This document shows positions 35,057-45,800 of a stretch of DNA of 64,000 nucleotides, in pieces. The DNA is from Lotus japonicus. Its lineage: Eukaryota > Streptophyta > Magnoliopsida > Fabales > Fabaceae. The stretch spans positions 12,580,223 through 12,644,222 of the forward strand of contig NC_080043.1 of the NCBI RefSeq assembly GCF_012489685.1, given 5' to 3'. Within the stretch, counting starts at the first letter, position 1, and the number at the start of each line of letters is the position of its first letter. The position numbers were made by a program, and so were the translations under genes. Under the pieces are notes generated by a model that was given only the letters and a program-made list of their open reading frames with translations, had not been told where the DNA came from and did not search any database.

Positions 35057-35715
35057 ATGTTGTTACTTTTGGTTGTCTGCATTTTTTTCAAAAACAACCT
35101 GATGTCGAAGCAGATGTTGTAACATCGTGCTATGACATTTGTCCCTGCGGATCTGCTGTGTGTTTGGCTGATTTTTCTAGAAGCTTTGGATGGATTTCGT
35201 GATAATCAAGTTAGGGTTATTGAAGAAGCATCTCTGTGCTATATGGAATATAATATAGTGGAATCAAATCTTTTGAAGAGGATTTGATTTGGTTTAAATT
35301 GTGAAAGTTGTTATCTTTTGTTCAAATCTTATTTGATAAGATTTGTTACTGGTTTAAAAGATTTGTTCCAGATCTGTTTTGTGGATTCTATTTTCGTGCA
35401 AGCCCATTGAAGATCAAGACCTGAAGAATGACTATTTAAGGAGGCTCAACCCTAGTTGCAAAGTGTGCGTTGGGCACCCAAGGATTGGGTTTTTAGGGTT
35501 TTGTTTTGTGAGTCCTTGTTTCTGTTATTTTGTACACCTCTCTACTGCATCCATTGATAATTGGACTGGGCGGGACATAAGTCAGTCATGCTTATGCCCG
35601 CCCAAAATGAGCAACCAGGAACGAAAGTCAGTCTTGGCGGGATTCACAGAACAACACTGAATCCCGCCCGCCCGTTAGATAGGCCCACACGCCAGCTGGA
35701 AGATTCCTTTAGATT
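35057..35715 (+). repeat. Unassigned LTR-like segment abutting the P450 break
   Basis: Starts TGTTGTTAC exactly where P450 similarity ends and contains TGTTGTAACATCGTG and a leader-like AAGACCTGAAGAATGACTAT stretch reminiscent of Ty1/copia LTRs. No PBS, paired LTR or TSD was found, so the call is weak. A GC-richer portion (about 35560-35680) has repeated CCCGCC motifs. Confidence 0.3.
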
Positions 35716-35716
35716 T

Positions 35717-37237
35717 GTTAGCTGGAAGGCATGGTCATTCCCAATGTGTTGAACTGTGTATGTTCTTGACCATTTTGATTTGCTCCTTGCCCAGAATTTT
35801 CAGAAATGACATCATTTGTCATTCTGCCATTAAACATTTTCACAAAATTCTGAGTACTACCTGAAATGAAAAATATCAATATACTAATTGGTGGCCAAGT
35901 TCCAATTTGAACTCAAATAGAATTCAATTCGTTGCACAATAGCACAATACGTTGGCCTTCTTGATATTGGTTTTTTAAATTCTAAAAAACCAATTCTTGA
36001 AATCAAATGGTCAATTTAGACCAATATATCAAATCAACGAGATAACGTCAATAACTGAAATTCAGAACTGGACCATAAATGACACTGAAAAACTTAGTTT
36101 TCACTAAAATGGTCCCACTGGGCGTGCCAATTTGTTTACACTGAATTTTGGTAAATAAACAGAATCCAAAAGCAATTTAAGGACCGGATTCGGAGTCCTT
36201 TCTGGGTTCTTTAGTGAAGACGTTTTAAATGTCAAGGTTGGGTTTTTGTGAAGAACGGTATGAACAAAAGGGAAAAAAAGTAGAGGATTGAAAGGAAAAA
36301 GAGGAACAAAAAGTAAAAGGAAATCAAAATGGCAAAGGAAATGAAATTGCATTGAAAATTAAAGGTGAGAATCACAGCACACTCTTAGTCTCTTTGTAGC
36401 CATATGTCACATGAGACTTGGAGGCATCCATGGAGAGTTTTGAGTAATTGTGTGAGTCTACTTACATTACAATCAGAACTAGTATTTATAGACTAAGTTT
36501 CTGATAACTACTCTTGCCCACTAAAGGACATGTGTTTATTTAAAATAAACTGCCTAAGCCACTAATAACCTCCACTTAAGCCACTAAGTAAGTGCTAGTA
36601 ACTGCTTCCTTTGACAACCTCTTCCAGTAACTTTCCACCTCATAACTTCTGCTGCTGACTCTTCATCCTTTGTTCGGCTTCTTTCCTTCGAGGGTCTCCA
36701 TATATTCATCGAAAAAGTGGCTTCAAATGCTGTTCATGGTTTAGTCGAAAACATCACTATGTCGAGCTTTATCAATTCTTAATATGCATACATATATAGC
36801 ATCCAAATCATGTTCCAGTAATGTCATGATTGGTATTGCCACAATCTCAATCTAAAATCTAAAAGATATTGACCTTGGCATAATATATAATAGTAGCCAA
36901 ATCCATTAGCCTCCAACATATAACATCGAGTAACTCTGCCAATATATGTCATATATATATTTCGACTAAAGTACACCTTGGCATTAACATGTTGCCATGT
37001 TTTCTCACTCTGTCTAATAGCCTTTGCCATTGATTTATATATACTATCAACACTTGGGTCGAAGAAGTGCTTCTTTTATCTAGTCGACATACTGGTCCAA
37101 TATAACCACACAATTTCAACCCCAGCAACTTCTACTAATTTGGCAGTAAAGTATAAATTACACTGAAACATGCCATGCATCCACGTACACCATATTTCAA
37201 CGGCTAATTTCCAAACCTGTAAATTTTGGTGCTAACA
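35717..37237 (-). mobile_element. Ty3/gypsy relic: LTR, PBS and gag start
   Basis: On the minus strand an LTR-like block ends in AAACA at 36133. Two bases later comes the PBS-like TTGGCACGCCCAGTGGGA (36130-36113). A leader follows, then an ATG at 35837 opening a 40-codon frame (MFNGRMTNDVISENSG...) that stops at about 35715, where sequence identity changes. A TATAAATAC box (minus, about 36489) lies in the LTR. The LTR's far end is uncertain; TGTTAGCACC at about 37237 is a candidate. The PBS form resembles Ogre/Tat-type elements. The body and second LTR are missing. Confidence 0.5.
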
Positions 37238-37414
37238 CCATGTATTTAGATCCCGGTAAACAAACAAAAAAAATTGGGGGCATTATTGAAAATTATACTT
37301 TAAAGTGAGGTGAAGTTTGGGGTTGGTGCAATTTCTTTCCCTAGACTAGTGTAGTCTTATTTCCTTTGGGATTTTGCCCTCCCTTTTCCAAAAAAATAAT
37401 AATAATTTGGAGTT

Positions 37415-38495
37415 TTTTTTTTGGTCAAACAAACAAAGTTCATTGATAGTGAGCCAAAGCCCAAAAGGAGTGGACAAAGCCACAATACAATCAGTCTTTT
37501 CTACAGAGCCCAAACAAATAGACAATACAAATTATGGGCCTGCTAACTGAAGGAGATGTCACGAAAGAAAAGCAAACAGTGAGAACAATACACAGTGAGA
37601 CCAATACAACAGACATTAAAGGGGTGTTCTGTCACTCTGTCTAAGCTGTTTTTACAAATAAAGTTCAAATAAGCTTGTGAATCCGTATAACACCTAAACT
37701 TAGGCTAAGGAAGCTAAAAACTTCAGTTGCATGGACCTAAGAAGAGAAGGCCCAAAAAGCAGTGAGTCCAAGAGAAGAAAGTGCAGCCAAGCCCTAGCCT
37801 GAAAACCCAATCAAACACAAGGGAGAGGCGGCGGAGCAGCGGCGGAGGAAGCACAATGGCGGCTCAAAGGCAAAGCTCCAGACACGTATACAGTAAAACA
37901 AAGGAACCAGGTGAGAGGAGTTGGACTCTTGGAGGAACGCCACAGAAACCCCTTCCAAACCAAGAACGCGCGCCGACAGCAAGAGGTGCTGTGCAGGAGT
38001 GATTGGCCTCAGGCAAGGGGCGGAGAATCGACTGGGTCAAGCTTATGGGACCTGGATCGTGCTGCTGGAAAGTGGAATCTTCACTGGAGACTTAGCTTCC
38101 TCAGGATATAGTAAAAAAGGCCGGATCTGAAGCTGAGCTTTCAGTGGAAGGTGGAGGTGGCGTGAGTGGCCAAGATGGAGGCAAGGGTGGTGGGTGGAGA
38201 AAGACGGCGGTAGAGGCCAAGGAGAGGAGTAACCTAGACTAAACAAGAAAAAAAACCACTTATTTGGGTAGAAATCCACCTAATGTGGAAAAAACCCACC
38301 TAATGTGGGAGGACAACTTCTACCAAGGAGGAAGGGGATCTCCCTAGAGGAGGAGGAACCCCCCAATGGGGAAGGAGATCCCCAAAGGGGGGTGGGCGGC
38401 GCTGCTCAAGGAGGTGTGCCCTAGCAGAGAACCACACTTTCTTTTAGTAAGATTAGTATATTTATGAGTTATGACTTCAAAAAAAAAAAAAAAAA
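37415..38495 (+). mobile_element. LINE-like retroposon with poly-A tail
   Basis: A 17-base A-run (38479-38495) ends the element. Imperfect flanking repeats aatttgga(g/c)tt occur at 37404-37414 and 38494-38504. Interior is GC-richer (about 37780-38420) with overlapping short frames but no RT domain, consistent with a 5'-truncated or internally rearranged LINE. A T-run at the left end (37412-37421) suggests an inverted 5' part or a second insertion. Confidence 0.4.
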
Positions 38496-39097
38496 TTTGG
38501 ACTTGGTGGGGTGTTAAACTCAACTCCCTCTAGTGGACCGGTCCTCAATTGATAATTCTGTACTTTTTGGTCCATCACATAAAAAATTCAAGGGCAATGG
38601 CTAAGATCATATAGTAACATACAGATTGGAAAAAGAGTGCAAGATATACCTTGGGCCATACTGTATTGTTTGTCTCTATGAATGAACTTACTTTATGACC
38701 AAAAACAAAAGACAAGAACAAGTTAGACTGAAAAGTCCACCTTCGCCCAAGGAAAGAATAAAATCATACCCACTGAGATTTAGAAAAGTTTGAAGACCTA
38801 ACCATACTGCAAACCCGTATGCCCTAATCATAATAATGTGTAAAATCAATTCATTCTTACACTCATTTGATTCTTTAACAGTATATAATACAAGGATTTT
38901 GGGATACCTTGGTTAAGACCAAAAAAGAAAAGAATAAAAACTAAAAAACATTCAAGGACTAATAATAACACTTACGTTTCAACAAATTAAATGCAAGTGA
39001 CACACTCTTTTAAACACACTCTTCAACACAATTTATGATTAAACAATTATAGAAATTGAAAACAGATGAAAGACAAATCTAAGATCAAACTATGATC
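38496..39097. other. Intergenic DNA 3' of the terpene synthase
   Basis: No gene recognised. AT-rich. Confidence 0.4.
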
Positions 39098-39105
39098 ACA
39101 TACAA

Positions 39106-39290
39106 GGGGTTGTCTAAATGACCCATGATAAAGTTTGGGTTAAATAACCCATCATCCAATCACATTTGAGATAAGTGAGTTGGAATTTCTATATTTTATT
39201 TACTAATTTATTTCCAACTCACTTATCTCCAATGTGATTGGATGATTGTTATTTAACCCAAACTTTATCATGGGTCATTTAGACAACCCC
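39106..39290. mobile_element. 185-bp hairpin MITE, hAT-like
   Basis: The two arms are near-perfect inverted repeats of about 78 bp (GGGGTTGTCTAAATGACCCA on the left, its complement on the right) separated by a ~25-bp AT-rich loop. Flanked by an 8-bp TSD ACATACAA (39098-39105 and 39291-39298), which fits hAT-type transposition. It lies 135-320 bp downstream of the terpene synthase stop codon, so it may be within the 3' UTR and could fold into a long hairpin in the transcript. Confidence 0.9.
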
Positions 39291-39424
39291 ACATACAATA
39301 TCCTAAGTATTTCAAACCACTCATGCTTAATCAACACTCATTTCTATTAGAGAGCACTTATACCAAATCAAACCATGCCTCTTATTTCTCTATGCAAATA
39401 CCATATTAAGCATGATAAAGTGTG

Positions 39425-41618
39425 TCAAAGGTGAAAAGCTGATTCTTGTAATGGCCATGGGTTCAAAAGGAGAGATGCAATGTCGTTCTTTGTTGATCCT
39501 TGAGAGTGAGTGTAGCCATCTCCATCTTTATAAAGAACCTCCATCACACGGGTCAGATTGACAATTACAGTTATGAGAGGCTTTGGTATTTCAGTTGAGT
39601 CAAGACATTCCTGATTGATATCCTTCCAAGCACTCGCCACTTGTCTACATAATTCCTCAGTTGCTTCTTGTTTTGTGACATGGTGTTGTCTCATGTAGCA
39701 CTCAATAGCAGAGGCAACATGCCCTCTCTCTTGCTCAAGCTAATTACAATACAGAGATGAAACAAACAGACAAACATGTAGTCAATTTATAATTTTAATC
39801 AATAAGGTAAGACATTAGATAATTTGTTCACCTAATTAAATTATTAATAGTACCTCGTTGGACACAATGTCATCCATGAGTCTAGTAATTTTAGTTAAAG
39901 CATTCATGATTTTTGGGTCATTGGTTAACCATTGAAAGGCCTTTTCTTTAGCTACACTTCCCATCCCAACAAAGGCTGTGGCTGTGACCATACGGTAACC
40001 AGAAGATATCTGCGCAACACTCATGTATTCTTCCAATGTTGGTGTGTAACTGCTATTGTACCACTTAGCCTCTGCAAAGTATGCTTGGACCAATCTTTTC
40101 ATCTGGCAAATTTAAAGGTTTCTTCACAAATTAATTACATTACATAAAAAAACATATTGTTAATAACATATATACTAAATGTCAGTAGTAAAATCTTTGT
40201 GTGAACCAGTTTTTAACATGTTTCACCATAAAATTATTAACCTATAGACTTACTTCATTTATAGCATAGTCTACAGAGAATGCTCTGCCTTCCTTAACCA
40301 TCTCTTGCTCAATTTCTTTATAAACATCCAAGAGCACTTTGTAGCAAATTTTCATGTATTCTGGAAGGAAATCGATGCAGCTAATATCCCACCTAAAAGG
40401 ATATCATATTATATAATCAAATTTAAGGTAATGAAGGTGAAAATGCCATAGTAGTTAATGGTAGTTTAAAAGCCAAACCTATCTATTGCTTCGGTGAAAA
40501 GTTGTAGCTCTTCAAATGTACCATAAACATCATATACATCATCAATAACTGATGCCATATATATCACTTTTGTCAATAGCCTTCTACCAAGAGAGTATTG
40601 GGGCTCATAATACACTCCCAATGTCCAAAAGTACACTTCTATTATCCTATCACGTGCAAAGGGTAGCTCTGTGGCAAAATTTAAATCCTTCCACCACCTA
40701 ATTTGTTGAATAGAACAAGGCTCAATAACTCATTTAATTTGAAGAAGTTAATGTGTTTTTTTTTTTTTTTTCAACAAATAAATAATATATACTTGCAATG
40801 TAAAGGTGTGGTTCTGAAAAAACTTACATTGAAGCAACCCCAGCTTCCCTCTGATATAGTTTCTGGAGCATATTAAAATCCAATTTGGCCAATAATAGCA
40901 GAGTTTCATCATGGGAAGGGTCTTCCTCATAGGTCGCAATGTAGTGCGCCGCCACTAGCCTAGGTAAGTTCTTGTGAAATGGACGCTTTAAGCTATGATT
41001 CACTTTTGTGGCAAGAGAAGGACTCAATTTGGTGGTGATGAACTCAAGGTTTGAGGCAGTGAAAGCAAGCGCATCATCTAATATCTCTTCACCATGAATC
41101 CTGAGATGTGAAGCTTCGTACAAGCTCAGCATTCCCTCAACATCACCAACAAGTGTTTCACTGAAGTTCCCTTGCTCATTCTTGAACTTCTTAAACACAT
41201 CTGAGATTTTTTACCAACCACAAGATATACAATTTATTGGTCAATTCTACCTTGAAACATGTTAAAATCAGGTTGTATATTCTTTAAAGGCTTCTTTAAA
41301 ATATACTAATTTATGTAAGTGGGGCCTACCCGGTGAAATGCGATATCCTTGTTGCCTTAACAACCTGAAGACAAGGGCGAGAGCATGGAGGTCTTCATTG
41401 AGAGTTATTTTACCATTTTCAACATAATCATTGTGAATATGTTGTAATACTTCGCCTATCTCGTGCTCAAAATGATGGTATAATCCCAGGTGTTGGATTG
41501 AATCAATCAAGTTAGCTTCTCTTATTGGTACTGTGGTCTTTGCATCCACAAGGACTAGCATCTTTCTCACTTCTTCTTTTAGTACTTGAATCTTCCTTGT
41601 TATAATTTCATTCTCTTC
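39425..41618 (-). CDS. Terpene synthase, exons 2-7 (gene spans 39425-56667)
   Basis: Class I plant terpene synthase, which cyclises a prenyl diphosphate. Exons (minus): 1, 56667-56536; 2, 41618-41330; 3, 41200-40828; 4, 40697-40479; 5, 40392-40254; 6, 40102-39854; 7, 39739-39425. All junctions are GT-AG and the joined frame is open for 571 codons plus stop, the usual length and the usual seven-exon plan of angiosperm TPS-a/b genes. Motifs: RRX8W at residues 22-32, RDR at 280-282, the Mg-binding DDVYD at 317-321, and DDIVSNELE (NSE/DTE) at about 461-469, split by intron 6. The short stretch before RRX8W argues against a plastid transit peptide, so a cytosolic sesquiterpene synthase (TPS-a) is the best inference; product unknown. 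No frameshift or stop was seen. Intron 1 is ~14.9 kb because of nested transposons; the others are 86-151 bp. Confidence 0.93.
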
Positions 41619-42374
41619 CTGATGTTAAAATTCCAATAATAGTAGAAATAAATCATAACCGTTGAATCTAATTATTAATATTGATTAAGATTAAATATTA
41701 TATACTATTATGGTCATGTGACCATTTTTAATGTTTTGTGTTCTATATAAATCTATTAAATATGAGTGTTCTAAACAAAATATTCACAGTTTCATGCAAA
41801 AGTTAGAATAATTATACTTTTTTTAAGCGTGGAGAGGTGGAAGAAGAGAGAAATATATATGAAGAAAGGAGAGAGAAAATAAAGATGTAATCTATCTATA
41901 TATATTAGTAAAGAAGAACTTCTAGCATGACGTGTCGCTCTCACAGGCCAAGTTAGTGACGTGTCGCTCCGAGATTAATTCTCACTTAATTATTTACACG
42001 TCAGCTTTTCCACCTATTAATTCTCATTTAATAATTTACACATCAGCTTTTCCACCTTGGCCCTATTTGCCACATTAAATTTTAGATTTGATTAGGATTT
42101 AGGTTGTTTATTTCTTGATTTAATCTTAATTTATTTTTAATTTATTTTTAGAGCATTAATTAATTTTTATGGTATTTTTATTAAATTTTCGGATTTTTAA
42201 TTAATTCAGAATTTTATGAGTTTTTATTGTGATTTGCTAGATTTTGATAGTTTTTATCTATATTTATTTAGTACCTTTTTAAATTTTAGATTTGATTAGG
42301 ATTTAGGTTGTTTGTTTTTATGTAGTGTGATTCATTTCACCTTGCAATTTAGATTTTTTCATAGTTTTGGTGGG

Positions 42375-42654
42375 TGGACTGGGCGAGCCCCTAGAGGGGC
42401 AACGCCCAGCATGTATCCCGCCCTGAGGCGGGGCCCTGGCCTTCAGTTGGGCCTTGACCTCGGAGGCCCAATTGGCCCAATAGGTAGTACCCAAGCTCTA
42501 TAAATAGGAGGTAGTTATCAATTGGAGAGGACTTTTGGCTCATTTGATGAAATAACACTTGAAATTCAGCACTCTCTCTCATTCTCACTCTCTCTTGGCA
42601 CAATCCCTCTACCTCTAGGTACTATGCCTCTCTTCAATGTCCATTCCTAGAACA
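42375..42654 (+). repeat. 5' LTR of Tat element
   Basis: TGGACTGGGCG...CCTAGAACA, 280 bp. Contains a TATA box, a GC-rich stem-prone segment (GCCCTGAGGCGGGGCCC) and an (CT)-rich stretch near its end. Short for the Tat lineage but within the range known for Tat-type elements. Confidence 0.95.
42499..42506 (+). promoter_or_regulatory. TATA box in Tat 5' LTR
   Basis: TATAAATA in the context GCTCTATAAATAGGAGG, about 125 bp into the LTR; likely drives the genomic RNA. Confidence 0.7.
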
Positions 42655-42656
42655 TT

Positions 42657-42674
42657 TGGCGCCGTCTGTGGGGA
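42657..42674 (+). other. Primer binding site of Tat element
   Basis: TGGCGCCGTCTGTGGGGA, two bases after the 5' LTR. This form is common in Tat/Athila-type elements; the exact tRNA was not assigned. Confidence 0.8.
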
Positions 42675-42812
42675 ACGAACCCCTCCCATTCACGTGGATT
42701 GATTGTGCATGAAGTTACCTCTGATTGTGATTAGGCAATTCTCTAGTTTTCTGATTTTAATTCTGTGACTAGTGTTGGTTCTCCGATCGAGTTTGCATCG
42801 TTTCTGGTTTGG

Positions 42813-45800
42813 ATGGAGACTCGACGCAGGAGGCAGCATCATTCACCAATGCGACAGCGGATTTCGCCGCCTCGGCGGCCTCATCGTGTGGACCTGGATT
42901 CTCCGGTACGAACGACAGGAGTACAGTCGCCTTCTCCTCTTCCATCACCACCACCTCCTCCATCGCCTTCACAGGTGGGATCTCTGGAGCGCTCACCAGA
43001 GAATTCACCTGCTCCGGAACAACAGCCGGCGGTGACACAGGAGCAATGGCGCCATTTGATGCGCAGTATTGACAACATCCAGCAGCGGAATGAGCATCTA
43101 CAGGCTCAGTTAGATTTCTACCGTCGCGAGCAGCGAGATGATGGAAGCAGAGAAGCAGACTCCGTGGCTGAGTTCCGTCCGTTCTCGGAAGATGTTGAGA
43201 ATGTGGCGATTCCGGATAACATGAAAACGTTAGTTCTGGATTCTTACAGCGGAGATTCCGATCCGAAAGATCATCTTCTGTATTTTAATACGAAGATGGT
43301 GATAATTGCGGCGTCAGATGCGGTGAAGTGCAGGATGTTTCCATCGACGTTCAAATCGACGGCGATGGCGTGGTTCACAACTTTGCCGCGTGGATCGATT
43401 TCAAATTTCAGAGACTTCTCATCCAAGTTTCTAGTGCAATTCTCGGCAAACAAGAATCAGCCGGTGACAATCAATGACCTATATAATATTCGCCAGCAGG
43501 AAGGGGAGTCACTGAAAGAGTACATGGCAAGGTATAGCGCGGCGTCGGTAAAGGTAGAGGACGAGGAGCCTCGAGCTTGTGCTTTAGCATTTAAAAACGG
43601 TTTGCTGCCGGGAGGGTTGAACAGCAAATTGACACGTAAGCCGGCGCGCTCGATGGGAGAAATGCGTGCTCGTGCCAGCACTTATATTCTCGACGAGGAG
43701 GACGACGCTTTCAAAAGAAAGCGCGCGAAGTTGGAAAAGGGCGACACGTCGCCCAAACGCGTGAAAAAAGATAGGAGCGGCGAAGATAAGGGGGAAGGCA
43801 AACAGCAGAGGCCGGGTAAGGGGAAGTCGGTATTCAAACCGACCAAGGAACAGTTGTATCCACGGCGCGATGATTATGAACAACGTCGGCCTTGGCAATC
43901 TAAGTCTCATCGCCAGCGGGAGGAAACTGATATGGTGATGAACACAGATGTATCGGATACGCTCCGAGGGGCAAGCGACGCAAATCTAGTGGATGAGCCG
44001 GAGGCCCCAAAGTATCAGCCACGGGACGCCAATCCCAAGAAGTGGTGCGAGTTCCACCGGTCCGCCGGGCATGATACGGATGACTGTTGGACTTTGCAGC
44101 GGGAGATTGACAAGTTGATTCGGGCGGGATATCAAGGAAATCGTCAAGGCCAGTGGCGCAATGGAGGCGATCAAAACAAAGCGCACAAGCGGGAGGAGGA
44201 GCGAGCGGACACTAAGGGCAAGAAAAAGCAAGAATCAGCGGCTATCGCCACAAAAGGGGCTGATGACACGTTCGCTCGACACTCAGGACCGCCCGTCGGG
44301 ACCATCAACACCATCGCCGGGGGATTTGGCGGCGGTGGCGACACTCACGCGGCGCGTAAACGCCATGTTCGTGCCGTAAATTCCGTTCATGAGGTCGCTT
44401 TTGGATTCGTACACCCTGACATAACAATCTCGATGGCGGACTTTGAGGGGATAAAGCCTCATAAGGACGACCCGATTGTGGTGCAGTTAAGGATGAACAG
44501 TTTCAACATTAGAAGGGTACTCCTGGATCAGGGTAGTTCGGCTGATATTATCTATGGTGATGCATTTGACAAGTTGGGACTAACTGACAATGATCTAACT
44601 CCATACGCGGGAACCTTGGTAGGTTTCGCGGGGGAGCAAGTAATGGTGCGGGGATACATTGATCTAGACACAATATTTGGGGAAGACGAGTGTGCTAGGG
44701 TTTTGAAGGTAAGGTATCTGGTTCTCCAGGTGGTAGCATCCTACAATGTCATCATTGGGCGAAATACGTTGAATCGCCTTTGTGCTGTAATTTCGACAGC
44801 CCACTTGGCGGTCAAGTATCCGCTAAGCAGTGGAAAGGTGGGAAAGCTGAAAGTGGACCAGAAGATGGCGAGGGAGTGTTACAATAATTGCCTTAACTTG
44901 TACGGCAAGAAGAGTGCGTTGGTTGGTCATAGATGTTATGAAATCGAAGCTTCGGATGAAAATCTTGATCCCCGGGGCGAGGGGCGAGTAAATAGGCCCA
45001 CGCCAATTGAGGAAACGAAGGCGCTAAAGTTTGGCGATCGCACTTTGAAGATTGGGACCAGACTGACGGAAGAGCAGGAGACGCGCCTGACAAAACTGCT
45101 TGGGGAGAACTTAGACTTGTTTGCTTGGAGCTGCAAAGACATGCCTGGAATTAATCCAAATTTCATATGCCATCGGTTAGCATTGAATCCAAGTGTCAAG
45201 CCAGTTTCACAACTTAGGAGGCGCTTGGGTGGCGACAAAGGGAAGGCGGTGCAACAGGAGGTCGACAAGTTGTTGGCGGCAGAGTTCATCAGGGAAGTGA
45301 AGTATCCGACGTGGTTGGCAAACGTCGTAATGGTGAAGAAGGCGAACGGGAAATGGCGAATGTGTGTAGATTACACAGACTTAAACAAAGCATGTCCAAA
45401 AGATTCGTATCCCCTTCCCAGCATCGATAGCCTTGTTGATGGTGCCTCGGGCAACGAACTGCTTAGCTTGATGGATGCTTATTCTGGCTATCATCAAATC
45501 CGCATGCACCCGGCAGACGAGGACAAAACGGCTTTTATGACTGCCAGAGTCAATTATTGCTATCGCACCATGCCGTTTGGACTAAAGAACGCTGGGGCTA
45601 CCTACCAAAGATTGATGGATAGGGTTTTTGCTAAGCAGGTGGGAAGAAACATGGAGGTTTACGTTGATGACATGATTGTTAAATCAGTACGAGGTTTAGA
45701 CCATCATCAAGATCTGGAGGAAGCATTTGGCGAAATAAGGAAGCACAGTATGCGCCTCAATCCGGAGAAATGCTCTTTTGGTGTTCAAGGGGGCAAGTTT

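Noticed and set aside
35379..35752. 93- and 63-codon ORFs in the segment after the P450
   Set aside because: They overlap, have no domain and sit in LTR-like sequence.
37781..38279. Cluster of overlapping short ORFs in GC-richer DNA
   Set aside because: All frames are open by chance in a GC-rich retroposon-like stretch; no RT, endonuclease or other motif was found.
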